A stretch of 24,773 nucleotides of DNA from CAZBYL01 sp964496275 (GTDB lineage: Bacteria; Synergistota; Synergistia; Synergistales; Synergistaceae). The stretch covers positions 1 through 24,773 of the forward strand of contig CAZBYL010000039.1 of the NCBI GenBank assembly GCA_964496275.1, given 5' to 3'. Every line of letters begins with the position of its first letter. The stretch's first letter is position 1. The notes below the pieces were generated by a model that had not been told where the DNA came from, did no database searches, and saw nothing but the letters and a program-made list of their open reading frames with translations. Positions 14,137-21,629 of the stretch are shown here, piece by piece. A program made the position numbers and the translations under genes.

Positions 14137-17100
14137 TTGAAAAAAGGTAAAAAAATAACTCTTACCGGCGCTGTCTTAATAGCTTTCCTCTGCGTGGGTC
14201 TCGCGGTTCTGACTCAGGTTGACTTCCTCGGTGCAATGGTTCTTGAGCAGCTCAACGCGGCTCTGCAAAAAGAACTGAACGCGACTATCAAGACAGATTC
14301 CCTGTCCGGCAACCCGTTTGTAGGTTTCAAAACCGGAGCTGTGTCGCTGGAACGCTCCGGTAAACAGCTTGTTAAAGTTGAAGAAGTCGGGATAAAGCTT
14401 TCACTCATAAGTCTGATCAAAAATTCTCCGAGACTCTCTCTCATGGAGATAAACGGACTCAATTCCACATACGACAATCTGAATAAGCTTGTACCTAAGA
14501 AGAGCAAAAAAACCTCAGCCCCGTCGGATATTCCCATAGATAAGGTTGAAATATCCCAATGGAACGTAAAATCTAAATGGGGCGACGCGGCTATTTCTAA
14601 AGGAACGATAAAGCTTGACGGTTCTGAGTGGTTTAAGATACACATCAAGGGCTCCATGAAGGAAAAAGACTTCTCCGCATCAGGCATCATAAAGAAAGAG
14701 AACGGGAACTGGACTCTCGACAATTTCTCATCCACACTCAAGAAAGGTTCTCTCTACGTTTCGGGCGCAGTGTACCCCTCTTACGACTTCAAATTTGAAA
14801 CAAAGGCTCTCGATCTGTACGAAGCTGCCGACCTTCTGCCTAACGTGAAAACCTACGGCGTAAGCGGACACCTTTCCGCATCCGGCTCAGTAAAGGGCTT
14901 CGGGAAGGAGATGACAGCAGATGGCAAGGGAACTCTCTCAGAAGCTGTTATTCAGGGAATCCCTCTGTCGGGCATAGATGCAAAATGGAGTTACGACAAG
15001 GGGCTCATCGATGTCGAGCTCGGAGAGGGACATGTATTTGACTCTCTGCTTCAAGGTCACTTCATTCTGGACAGGCGTGTCGATGTACCGCAGCTCACAC
15101 TTAGGATGAGCGTGAAAAATTTGCGTTTTTCGGATTGGACGGATAAATTCGGCGACGATGTGCGCAGCAGGTCTCTCTTCCTGAGCGGAATGATAACCTC
15201 GCTCAGTGCGGATTTGAAAGGGCCTCTGAACGCTCTGGTCGGAAATGTTGAGATATCTCCGTCCGACATAAACTACAACAAGATGAAGTTCAAAGGTCTA
15301 TCCGGATATGCAAAATTCAACGGAACTCCGTCAGGCACTGTGGATTTCTCCGCGATGCACAACGGGCAGAAGATATCGCTTACAGGCAAGTGCAGTTTCG
15401 CCAAAAACACAGAGACAGACCTCAAACTCACGGCAGGAGAGATGTCTCTTGCAGAGGTAGGAGCATCCGTGCCGGCTCTTAAAAAATATAATATGAACGG
15501 AGTTTTCAAAACTTCCGCCGCGCTCAAGGGCGTCACCGGAAACTGGAAGTTGTATGCGGAAGTATCGTCTCCCCAAGTTTTCGCGGAAAAGGTTGGAACA
15601 GTAAAAAACCTGAAGGGCTCCGCATACTACGGCATAAAAGACGGGGAGCTGAATATACCTGCGCTCGATGCCGTGTGGAAGGACGCCTCTCTGTCAGCTT
15701 CTGGAAAAGTTATTCTCACCGAGTACGACACCGCGCTTGACCTGTCAGGAAAATTTAAGAATGCTGATATAAAAAATCTATACTCCATGCTTGCCTTTTT
15801 TAAGAGCATGAACGTGGAAGCTAACGCATCCGGCTCATGGTCTGTGAAGGGCACGGCTGCGGCTCCGTCGGTTAAAGCCGAGGTCAGAGCGGGCGGCGGA
15901 CGCTTTATGGACATGAGGGTTGACCGTTTCGCCGCGGATATAACATACGGCGGCGGTAAGCTTACTCTGTCACCTATGCGAATCGCCGCGTATGACGGCT
16001 CGGCCGCGCTGAAGTGTGAAGTGCTTCTTGCTCCCAAATCAGCGCAGACACCTTGGTCGCTCTCGGGCAGAGTAAACGGAGTTGACCTTTCCGCATTAAA
16101 CGGAATTTTACGCACAAAGGAAGACATGGACGGAAAATGTACTCTTGATATTACAGCAGGAAACAGCGGCAACGGCATAAAGTGGAAGGCTGTCATAAGC
16201 GACGCTTCGCCGCGTTGGACAACCTTTAAGACCAACCGTGTGAGCGGAACTATAAGCGGGACGACAGAATCGGTGAACATAGAACGCATGTCCGTAAATT
16301 TCCTGCGCGGCGAAAACGTGATAAAGGGCACTGTCAAGCTTGCCGCAAAAGGACGCCCCTCGAGCGAAGCCGCGCTTGATATAAACATCTCGTCAAAGAA
16401 CATTAACATGTATGAGGCTCTCAGAAAGTATCTCCCGTCGGTGCGCGGTATTCAGGGGCTTATAAAGGCTGACGTCGCTATATCCGGCACGGCAAAAGAT
16501 CCTGAATTTTCAGGCAAAGGCACTCTTGCCCCACTCCGATACAGAGGATTTTTGCTCCCGATGGTCGATGTGGATTTCAGCGGTTCCATGACGGAGATTC
16601 GTATCGCCAAGGCTGACGCGAAATTGAGCGGCGGAAAAATTTTCGGAAGCGCAAAGATGTTTAAAAAGAACGGAGAGTGGAATTCCACCCTTGACGCAAA
16701 GGGTGTAGCTGTGGATATCAGACAGTTCGGCGCCTATTTGCCCGACAAATTCCGCGCCGGACTCGGCGGCAGGGTGAAGTTCAACCTTCACGGAAGCGGA
16801 AAAGTCGGAGGTTTTGAAGGCAAGGGAACATTCTCGTCTCAGCGCATGAAATTTATGGGAGTCGAACTGAAAAACATAAACGCGCCGTTCTTTATCTCGG
16901 ACGGATACGCCTTTATGGAAGACGTAAAGGCGGACATGAACGGCGGAACGCTTAAAGGCGGAGTCGCCATCGACATGAATGAGAGCTTCTGGGGCGGAAA
17001 CATAACGGCTCTGAGCGTGGACATAGACACCACGGCAAAGCAGGCTTTCCCGAACCTCAAAGGAAGCGTGACAGGCACGGGAGACCTCAAACTGAGGGGA

Positions 17101-17817
17101 GAAGGAGAAACGGGGCGTCTCAGCACAATCAAGGGCGGCGGAGTCCTCTTTATGCGCAAGGGAGAGATTTCCGGCTTTGAGGCTGTTGAAGCGGCAAAGA
17201 AATATACATCCGGCAAGCCATTGCGCTTTGAATCCATAAAGACGACCTTCACGTACGACGGAGGCTACTTCACCCTTCTGCCGGGAAGCCAGGCCACGGC
17301 TCCGGACGGAGACCCTGTATACAGATATGTGATGCTGGACGGAATGATAACCCCGAAGAGAACCATAAGCATGTTTGCAATGGGAAAGGTCAATATAAGA
17401 GCTCTGAACGCCCTTCTGGGAGCTATGCAGGGAGTGCTCAATACAGGCGTGGACCTCGCTTCGGGAGCAATAGACAAATCTGCTATACTCAAGGGTGTCC
17501 TGGGCGGAGTTCTCTCGGGCTTTGCAAAGAGCGATTTCAGCTTTATCACCATGAATATAGGAGGAACCGTGGATTCACCCACTTTCTCCAACATCAAGGT
17601 TGACAAAGCCGTCCACAATAAATCCGGCGGAAAAAGCGTCATCCCCACCACACCCGGAGATCCGAAGGACGACGAGCTGGACGGCAACACGACATTTAAG
17701 CTAAAATTTGAAATCCCGGTAGGCCCCGGAAGTTCCAAAACTCCCGACGGTATGCAGGGACAGGTTCTCGAGCAGACATTGGAAAATATTTTAAAAAATA
17801 TAGATTTCGGAATATAG
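14137..17817 (+). CDS. Large AsmA-like envelope protein
   Basis: A 1226-residue protein with a single N-terminal membrane anchor (about 8-27) followed by a very long, repetitive stretch of beta strands with many 'xSGxGxVKG' and 'GSAKM' type turns, as in AsmA/TamB-like proteins. Near the C-terminus the segment KGGGVLFMRKGEISGFEAVEAAKKYTSG, then MLDGMITPKRTISMFAMGKV and MNIGGTVDSPTF, match the AsmA-type C-terminal region. Such proteins bridge the periplasm and are linked to lipid transport to the outer membrane, so the cell is a diderm. The start is a TTG with AGGGTGG 8 bases before it; it fits a Lys-rich signal-anchor N-terminus (LKKGKK). It is the first gene of a unit leading into cobU, an unexpected neighbour. 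Confidence 0.82.
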   Translation: MKKGKKITLTGAVLIAFLCVGLAVLTQVDFLGAMVLEQLNAALQKELNATIKTDSLSGNPFVGFKTGAVSLERSGKQLVKVEEVGIKLSLISLIKNSPRLSLMEINGLNSTYDNLNKLVPKKSKKTSAPSDIPIDKVEISQWNVKSKWGDAAISKGTIKLDGSEWFKIHIKGSMKEKDFSASGIIKKENGNWTLDNFSSTLKKGSLYVSGAVYPSYDFKFETKALDLYEAADLLPNVKTYGVSGHLSASGSVKGFGKEMTADGKGTLSEAVIQGIPLSGIDAKWSYDKGLIDVELGEGHVFDSLLQGHFILDRRVDVPQLTLRMSVKNLRFSDWTDKFGDDVRSRSLFLSGMITSLSADLKGPLNALVGNVEISPSDINYNKMKFKGLSGYAKFNGTPSGTVDFSAMHNGQKISLTGKCSFAKNTETDLKLTAGEMSLAEVGASVPALKKYNMNGVFKTSAALKGVTGNWKLYAEVSSPQVFAEKVGTVKNLKGSAYYGIKDGELNIPALDAVWKDASLSASGKVILTEYDTALDLSGKFKNADIKNLYSMLAFFKSMNVEANASGSWSVKGTAAAPSVKAEVRAGGGRFMDMRVDRFAADITYGGGKLTLSPMRIAAYDGSAALKCEVLLAPKSAQTPWSLSGRVNGVDLSALNGILRTKEDMDGKCTLDITAGNSGNGIKWKAVISDASPRWTTFKTNRVSGTISGTTESVNIERMSVNFLRGENVIKGTVKLAAKGRPSSEAALDINISSKNINMYEALRKYLPSVRGIQGLIKADVAISGTAKDPEFSGKGTLAPLRYRGFLLPMVDVDFSGSMTEIRIAKADAKLSGGKIFGSAKMFKKNGEWNSTLDAKGVAVDIRQFGAYLPDKFRAGLGGRVKFNLHGSGKVGGFEGKGTFSSQRMKFMGVELKNINAPFFISDGYAFMEDVKADMNGGTLKGGVAIDMNESFWGGNITALSVDIDTTAKQAFPNLKGSVTGTGDLKLRGEGETGRLSTIKGGGVLFMRKGEISGFEAVEAAKKYTSGKPLRFESIKTTFTYDGGYFTLLPGSQATAPDGDPVYRYVMLDGMITPKRTISMFAMGKVNIRALNALLGAMQGVLNTGVDLASGAIDKSAILKGVLGGVLSGFAKSDFSFITMNIGGTVDSPTFSNIKVDKAVHNKSGGKSVIPTTPGDPKDDELDGNTTFKLKFEIPVGPGSSKTPDGMQGQVLEQTLENILKNIDFGI

Positions 17818-17827
17818 GAGATAAATC

Positions 17828-18391
17828 ATGGCTGAGATTACACTGATTTTGGGAGGCGCAAGAAGCGGAAAAAGCACTTTTGCGGAAGAGATCGCCTTGC
17901 ACGGCAAAGAGCACGTCACCTACATTGCCACGGCAGAATGCAAAGATGCCGAGATGGAAAAAAGAATAGCGATACACAGAAGCAGGCGCCCCTCAGAATG
18001 GGGAACTTGGGAAGGCGCGCCCGAAACTCTTCCCGATGCGATATCCTCCATGCGCGGGGTTTTGCTCATGGACTGCCTTACCATGTGGCTCACAAGGCTC
18101 TTTCTCGAAGACACCTGCGCGGAGAGGGGAAACGAAGAGGAGTGGTTCTCAAGGGAGCTTGAGATTCGTGCTCTTACGGAAAGACTTTGCGCCTCACCGC
18201 GTGAGAATACCCACTTAATAATCGTAAGCAACGAAGTCGGGTTCGGACTTGTTCCCGAATACTTAATGAGCAGAAGATTCAGAGACATGCAGGGACGCAT
18301 GAATCAGATATGCGCGGCAAAGGCGGACAGAGTCGCCCTTGTTGTTGCCGGCTGCCCTCTTTGGGTAAAAGGCCGGGGACCTGAGGTATAG
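17828..18391 (+). CDS. cobU: Adenosylcobinamide kinase / adenosylcobinamide-phosphate guanylyltransferase
   Basis: A 187-residue bifunctional CobU. It phosphorylates adenosylcobinamide and then attaches GMP to make adenosylcobinamide-GDP, the activated lower-loop acceptor in cobalamin synthesis. The P-loop is GGARSGKS (9-16). H50 in IAIHRSRRPSEW is the residue that carries the GMP in the family, and the WGTWEGAPETL, LLMDCLTMWLTRL and VSNEVGFGLVPE blocks are all present. The length is normal. The ribosome site AGGAG overlaps the stop of the AsmA-like gene (TAGGAG), so translation is coupled. Confidence 0.95.
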   Translation: MAEITLILGGARSGKSTFAEEIALHGKEHVTYIATAECKDAEMEKRIAIHRSRRPSEWGTWEGAPETLPDAISSMRGVLLMDCLTMWLTRLFLEDTCAERGNEEEWFSRELEIRALTERLCASPRENTHLIIVSNEVGFGLVPEYLMSRRFRDMQGRMNQICAAKADRVALVVAGCPLWVKGRGPEV

Positions 18392-18433
18392 TTTTTAAGC
18401 AGAGTATCAGACATAAGAAAGGTCGTCTTTATC

Positions 18434-19240
18434 ATGAAAGATATTTTTGAGAAATATGCCAGGAAACTGGAAAACGAAGTTAAAAGTCCCGGATTCAAAT
18501 TCGATTTTATTGCTCGATTCGTAGTAATATGGACGCTCGTCACAAGAATTCCCCTTCCGAAAAAACTTTGGCCGGACACTATGCCGGAGGGCAAAAAAAT
18601 CCTCACTTTGATACCTCTGGCGGGCGGGATACTGGGTTTTCTTACCGGAGTCGTCATCACGGCAGTAAACCTGCTCGGCATAGGTCAGATAGGTTCCGTA
18701 TGGATAGGAGCCGCTTTCTACGCTATGGCAGGCTGGTCTCTCCATCTGGACGGATGGGGGGATTTATGGGACGGCATAGGCTCGGGCAAGAGAGGGGACG
18801 ATCTGCGCGAAGTGATGAAGGACAGCAGAATGGGCTCTTACGGAGTAATCTCTCTCATCATTGCTTTCGGCCTGTGGACGGGGCTGCTGCTATCGCTGGG
18901 GCAGCATCAGGAAGCGGCGGCTCTCATGGTTGCGGGAGCGGTGGGACGCTTCGGCTCTTGCGTTGCTGCATTCCGCGGAAAATATCCGTGGCCTGTCGGA
19001 ATGGCAAAGGGCTGGGTGGACGGCTTTGAGGGTTACGAACTTTTTACCGCAGCGGTATGCGCGCTAATATTCCTTCCCTTTGCACCGTTTGAGTGGATTC
19101 TTTCCATCATATTGGTCTCTCTCTTCGCCTTCTGCGCGGCTGGAAGAATGAACGAAAGGCTCGGAGGAGTTAGCGGGGACGTGCTCGGAGCCGTATCTGT
19201 AGCAGGTGAACTGATCTCACTTATGGTTTTTGCTTTATGA
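18434..19240 (+). CDS. cobS: Adenosylcobinamide-GDP ribazoletransferase (cobalamin synthase)
   Basis: A 268-residue membrane enzyme that joins adenosylcobinamide-GDP with alpha-ribazole(-phosphate), the final loop-closing step. The hallmark acidic motifs are GWSLHLDGWGDLWDGIGSG (about 97-115) and LGGVSGDVLGAVSVAGEL near the C-terminus, and TRIPLP occurs near residue 37. About six membrane segments are present. An N-terminal soluble stretch of about 25 charged residues precedes the usual start of the family. The spacing from cobU is 42 bases, with AGAAAGG as ribosome site. It overlaps the next gene by four bases (ATGA). Confidence 0.94.
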   Translation: MKDIFEKYARKLENEVKSPGFKFDFIARFVVIWTLVTRIPLPKKLWPDTMPEGKKILTLIPLAGGILGFLTGVVITAVNLLGIGQIGSVWIGAAFYAMAGWSLHLDGWGDLWDGIGSGKRGDDLREVMKDSRMGSYGVISLIIAFGLWTGLLLSLGQHQEAAALMVAGAVGRFGSCVAAFRGKYPWPVGMAKGWVDGFEGYELFTAAVCALIFLPFAPFEWILSIILVSLFAFCAAGRMNERLGGVSGDVLGAVSVAGELISLMVFAL

Positions 19241-20046
19241 GCCGCAGACCCAAGCTTATAGCGCTGGACATGGACGGCACTCTGCTGAACAGCAAAAGCG
19301 AGATGACGCCCCGCACAAAGTCTGCACTGCAAAGAGCGATAAAGAGCGGAATAAAAGTTATGATAGCAACGGGGCGCATGTATCCGTCGGCGCTGCCCTT
19401 CATTCGAGAAATAGGCACGGACTTTCCCTGCGTCTTTTACAACGGAGCCGTGGTCAGAAGACCCAACTCGGGCGAGAAACTGTATGAGCTCGGCATTGGG
19501 AAAGAATTGACCGCAGAAGTGATGAACTTCTACAAAGAGCGGGGCTGGTATCTTCAGATATATCATGAGGACAATCTCTATGTCCTGGACGGCGAAGACA
19601 CCCGCGCTAAATTTTATGAAAAAATATCGGGCATACACCCCGTGAGCCTCGGAGAAAATTTTTGGAACATGAGCGTAGATTCCACGAAACTTCTCGGCAT
19701 CTCAGGCAAAAACGAAGACTTTGAAAGCATGGCCAACGAGACAAAAGAGCGCTTTTCAAGCAGACTCTACACCGCAACATCGTGGGGAGCCTTCATAGAG
19801 ATGGTGCACCCGAACGTCAACAAAGCAAAGGGAATCGAAATAGCCGCCAAAAGCGCAGGCATAGCAAGGGACGATATTATGGCTATAGGAGATGCCGCTA
19901 ACGACAAAGAAATGATAGAATGGGCAGGAGTAGGAGTCGCTATGGGAAACGCCGCTGAAGAGCTAAAAACTTTCGCGGACGAGGTAACAGGAACAAATGA
20001 CGAGGACGGCGCGGCCGCCTTGGTGGAGCGTTATCTCGATATATAG
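19237..20046 (+). CDS. Cof-type HAD-superfamily phosphatase
   Basis: A 269-residue HAD hydrolase of the Cof/C2-cap type. Motif I is ALDMDGTLLNS (nucleophile D11, acid D13), motif II ATGRM, motif III Lys in NVNKAKGIE (about 193-201), and motif IV GDAANDKEM (218-226). The family removes phosphate from small molecules such as sugar phosphates and cofactors, with poor predictability from sequence. Its ATG overlaps the cobS stop (ATGA), so it is translated together with cobS. No CobC-type alpha-ribazole phosphatase is in the window, so this enzyme may fill that step; this is inference from position. Confidence 0.88.
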   Translation: MSRRPKLIALDMDGTLLNSKSEMTPRTKSALQRAIKSGIKVMIATGRMYPSALPFIREIGTDFPCVFYNGAVVRRPNSGEKLYELGIGKELTAEVMNFYKERGWYLQIYHEDNLYVLDGEDTRAKFYEKISGIHPVSLGENFWNMSVDSTKLLGISGKNEDFESMANETKERFSSRLYTATSWGAFIEMVHPNVNKAKGIEIAAKSAGIARDDIMAIGDAANDKEMIEWAGVGVAMGNAAEELKTFADEVTGTNDEDGAAALVERYLDI

Positions 20047-20080
20047 ACTCAGCCTTTAGACCGGAAGAGGAGAGATTATA

Positions 20081-20953
20081 ATGAAGGATTTTCTTGAGAC
20101 CAAGCGCCCCACATTAACATTTGAAATATTCCCCCCAAAAGGCCAAAACGGCCTTGATTCCATATTCTCAACAGTAGACGCTTTGGCAAGCCTTGCGCCC
20201 GACCTCATAAGCGTAACATACGGAGCGGGCGGAACAAGCCGCGACAACACTGTGGAAATAGCTTCCGAAATACAGAACAGCTACAATATTCCCGCTGTAG
20301 CACACCTCACCTGCGTCGGCTGTACAAGAGAGCAAATGGCCGGGATACTGACCCGTCTGAAAGACAAAGGCATAAAAAACATACTTGCTCTGCGCGGAGA
20401 TATCTCCGAGGAGGGCACAACTTCCGACTTCAAATATGCCTCCGACCTTATTTCATTTATAAAAGCAAGCTACGACTTCAAAATATTCGCCGCCTGCTAC
20501 CCGGAAAAACACATAGAGGCATACTCTATGGACGAAGATCTGAACAGACTTCGCCAAAAAGCGGACTGCGGAGCGGACTTCCTCATATCGCAGCTATTCT
20601 TTGAAAACGAACTCTTCTACAATTTCAGAGATATGGCGCGTGCAAGGGGAATAACGATTCCCATTATTGCCGGAATCATGCCGATAACCTCGCCGGCTCA
20701 GATAACAAGAATGGTCTCGATGTGCGGCGCATCCGTACCGGACAAAGTCCAGAATATAATCAAGGCGTACGGACACAACAGCATGGCGATGAAGGAAGCG
20801 GGAATAGCCTATGCCACAGCTCAGATAGTTGACCTTCTCGCAAACGGCGTAGACGGTATACACCTATACACAATGAACCAGCCGGACATCGCTAAACGCA
20901 TATCCGAGAACATAAGGGGAATACTCTACTCCCTAAGGGTAAAACGTGGCTGA
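20081..20953 (+). CDS. metF: 5,10-methylenetetrahydrofolate reductase
   Basis: A 290-residue flavoprotein of the bacterial MetF type. It reduces methylene-tetrahydrofolate to methyl-tetrahydrofolate, the methyl donor for MetH downstream. E15 in LTFEIFPPK is the position of the catalytic Glu. ISVTYGAGGTSRDNT (47-61), VAHLTCVGCTREQM, NILALRGD and AACYPEKHIEAYS are all family blocks. The length is the usual one. GGAAGAGGAG lies 7 bases before the ATG. It overlaps the next gene by 8 bases. Confidence 0.95.
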   Translation: MKDFLETKRPTLTFEIFPPKGQNGLDSIFSTVDALASLAPDLISVTYGAGGTSRDNTVEIASEIQNSYNIPAVAHLTCVGCTREQMAGILTRLKDKGIKNILALRGDISEEGTTSDFKYASDLISFIKASYDFKIFAACYPEKHIEAYSMDEDLNRLRQKADCGADFLISQLFFENELFYNFRDMARARGITIPIIAGIMPITSPAQITRMVSMCGASVPDKVQNIIKAYGHNSMAMKEAGIAYATAQIVDLLANGVDGIHLYTMNQPDIAKRISENIRGILYSLRVKRG

Positions 20954-21629
20954 TACAGAAAAAATACCGCGCTATCTGCAAAACGAAGCGCGCCGCCTTC
21001 TAGGCGCCGAAACTCTCATTGAGGACGACGACTTTGCACAGAGGACAGACCTGCTCTATACAAGGCTCCGCTCGGTCTGTACGCCCAAAAGCATTTACGC
21101 AAAGACTCCCGTAACGGTCAGCGGAGACATTATAGACTTCGGCGCTTTCTCTGCAAAAAGCACATCCCTTGCACGAACTCTCGAAAACTGCACCACGGCA
21201 TACCTTATGGCGGCCACGCTGGGAGCTCAGGCAGACAGACTGATAGCACGCACGGGAAAAGAGAGCATGGCGGACGCTGTTATCATAGACGCCATAGCAT
21301 CGGCGATGGCGGATGCTATATGCGACAATACAGAAGTAAAGATATCGGAAGAACTCGAAAAAGACGCATATATGACAATGAGATTCAGCCCCGGCTACGG
21401 AGACCTGCCGCTTGAAACATCTTCGCACATAATCACATTTCTCGACGCGGGGCGGCGTATCGGACTTGGGACGACCGAATCATACATGCTCGTACCAATA
21501 AAATCGGTAACTGCAATAATAGGAAAATCGGACAGGCCGTGCCGCCGCGAAAGGAGCTGCGCTTCCTGTGCGGCCTCGGACTCCTGCCTTTACAGAAAGA
21601 GGGGGCTTTATTGTGGAGTTCACGAATAA
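20946..21629 (+). CDS. Stand-alone B12-dependent methionine synthase activation protein
   Basis: A 227-residue protein that matches the C-terminal AdoMet-binding activation domain of MetH, present here as its own gene. The key AdoMet-site motif RFSPGYGDLP (about 143-152) is intact, and the tail carries the family's CxxCxxxxxC run (CASCAASDSC). It would reactivate oxidised cobalamin on MetH by reductive methylation. The GTG start overlaps metF by 8 bases, and the gene overlaps metH by 17. No reductase domain is fused. Small proteins of this kind are known beside MetH versions that lack the domain. Confidence 0.9.
   Translation: MADTEKIPRYLQNEARRLLGAETLIEDDDFAQRTDLLYTRLRSVCTPKSIYAKTPVTVSGDIIDFGAFSAKSTSLARTLENCTTAYLMAATLGAQADRLIARTGKESMADAVIIDAIASAMADAICDNTEVKISEELEKDAYMTMRFSPGYGDLPLETSSHIITFLDAGRRIGLGTTESYMLVPIKSVTAIIGKSDRPCRRERSCASCAASDSCLYRKRGLYCGVHE

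Noticed and set aside
15627..16409. Minus-strand frame of 260 codons inside the AsmA-like gene
   Set aside because: It is a shadow of the sense frame; the protein is low in complexity and matches nothing.
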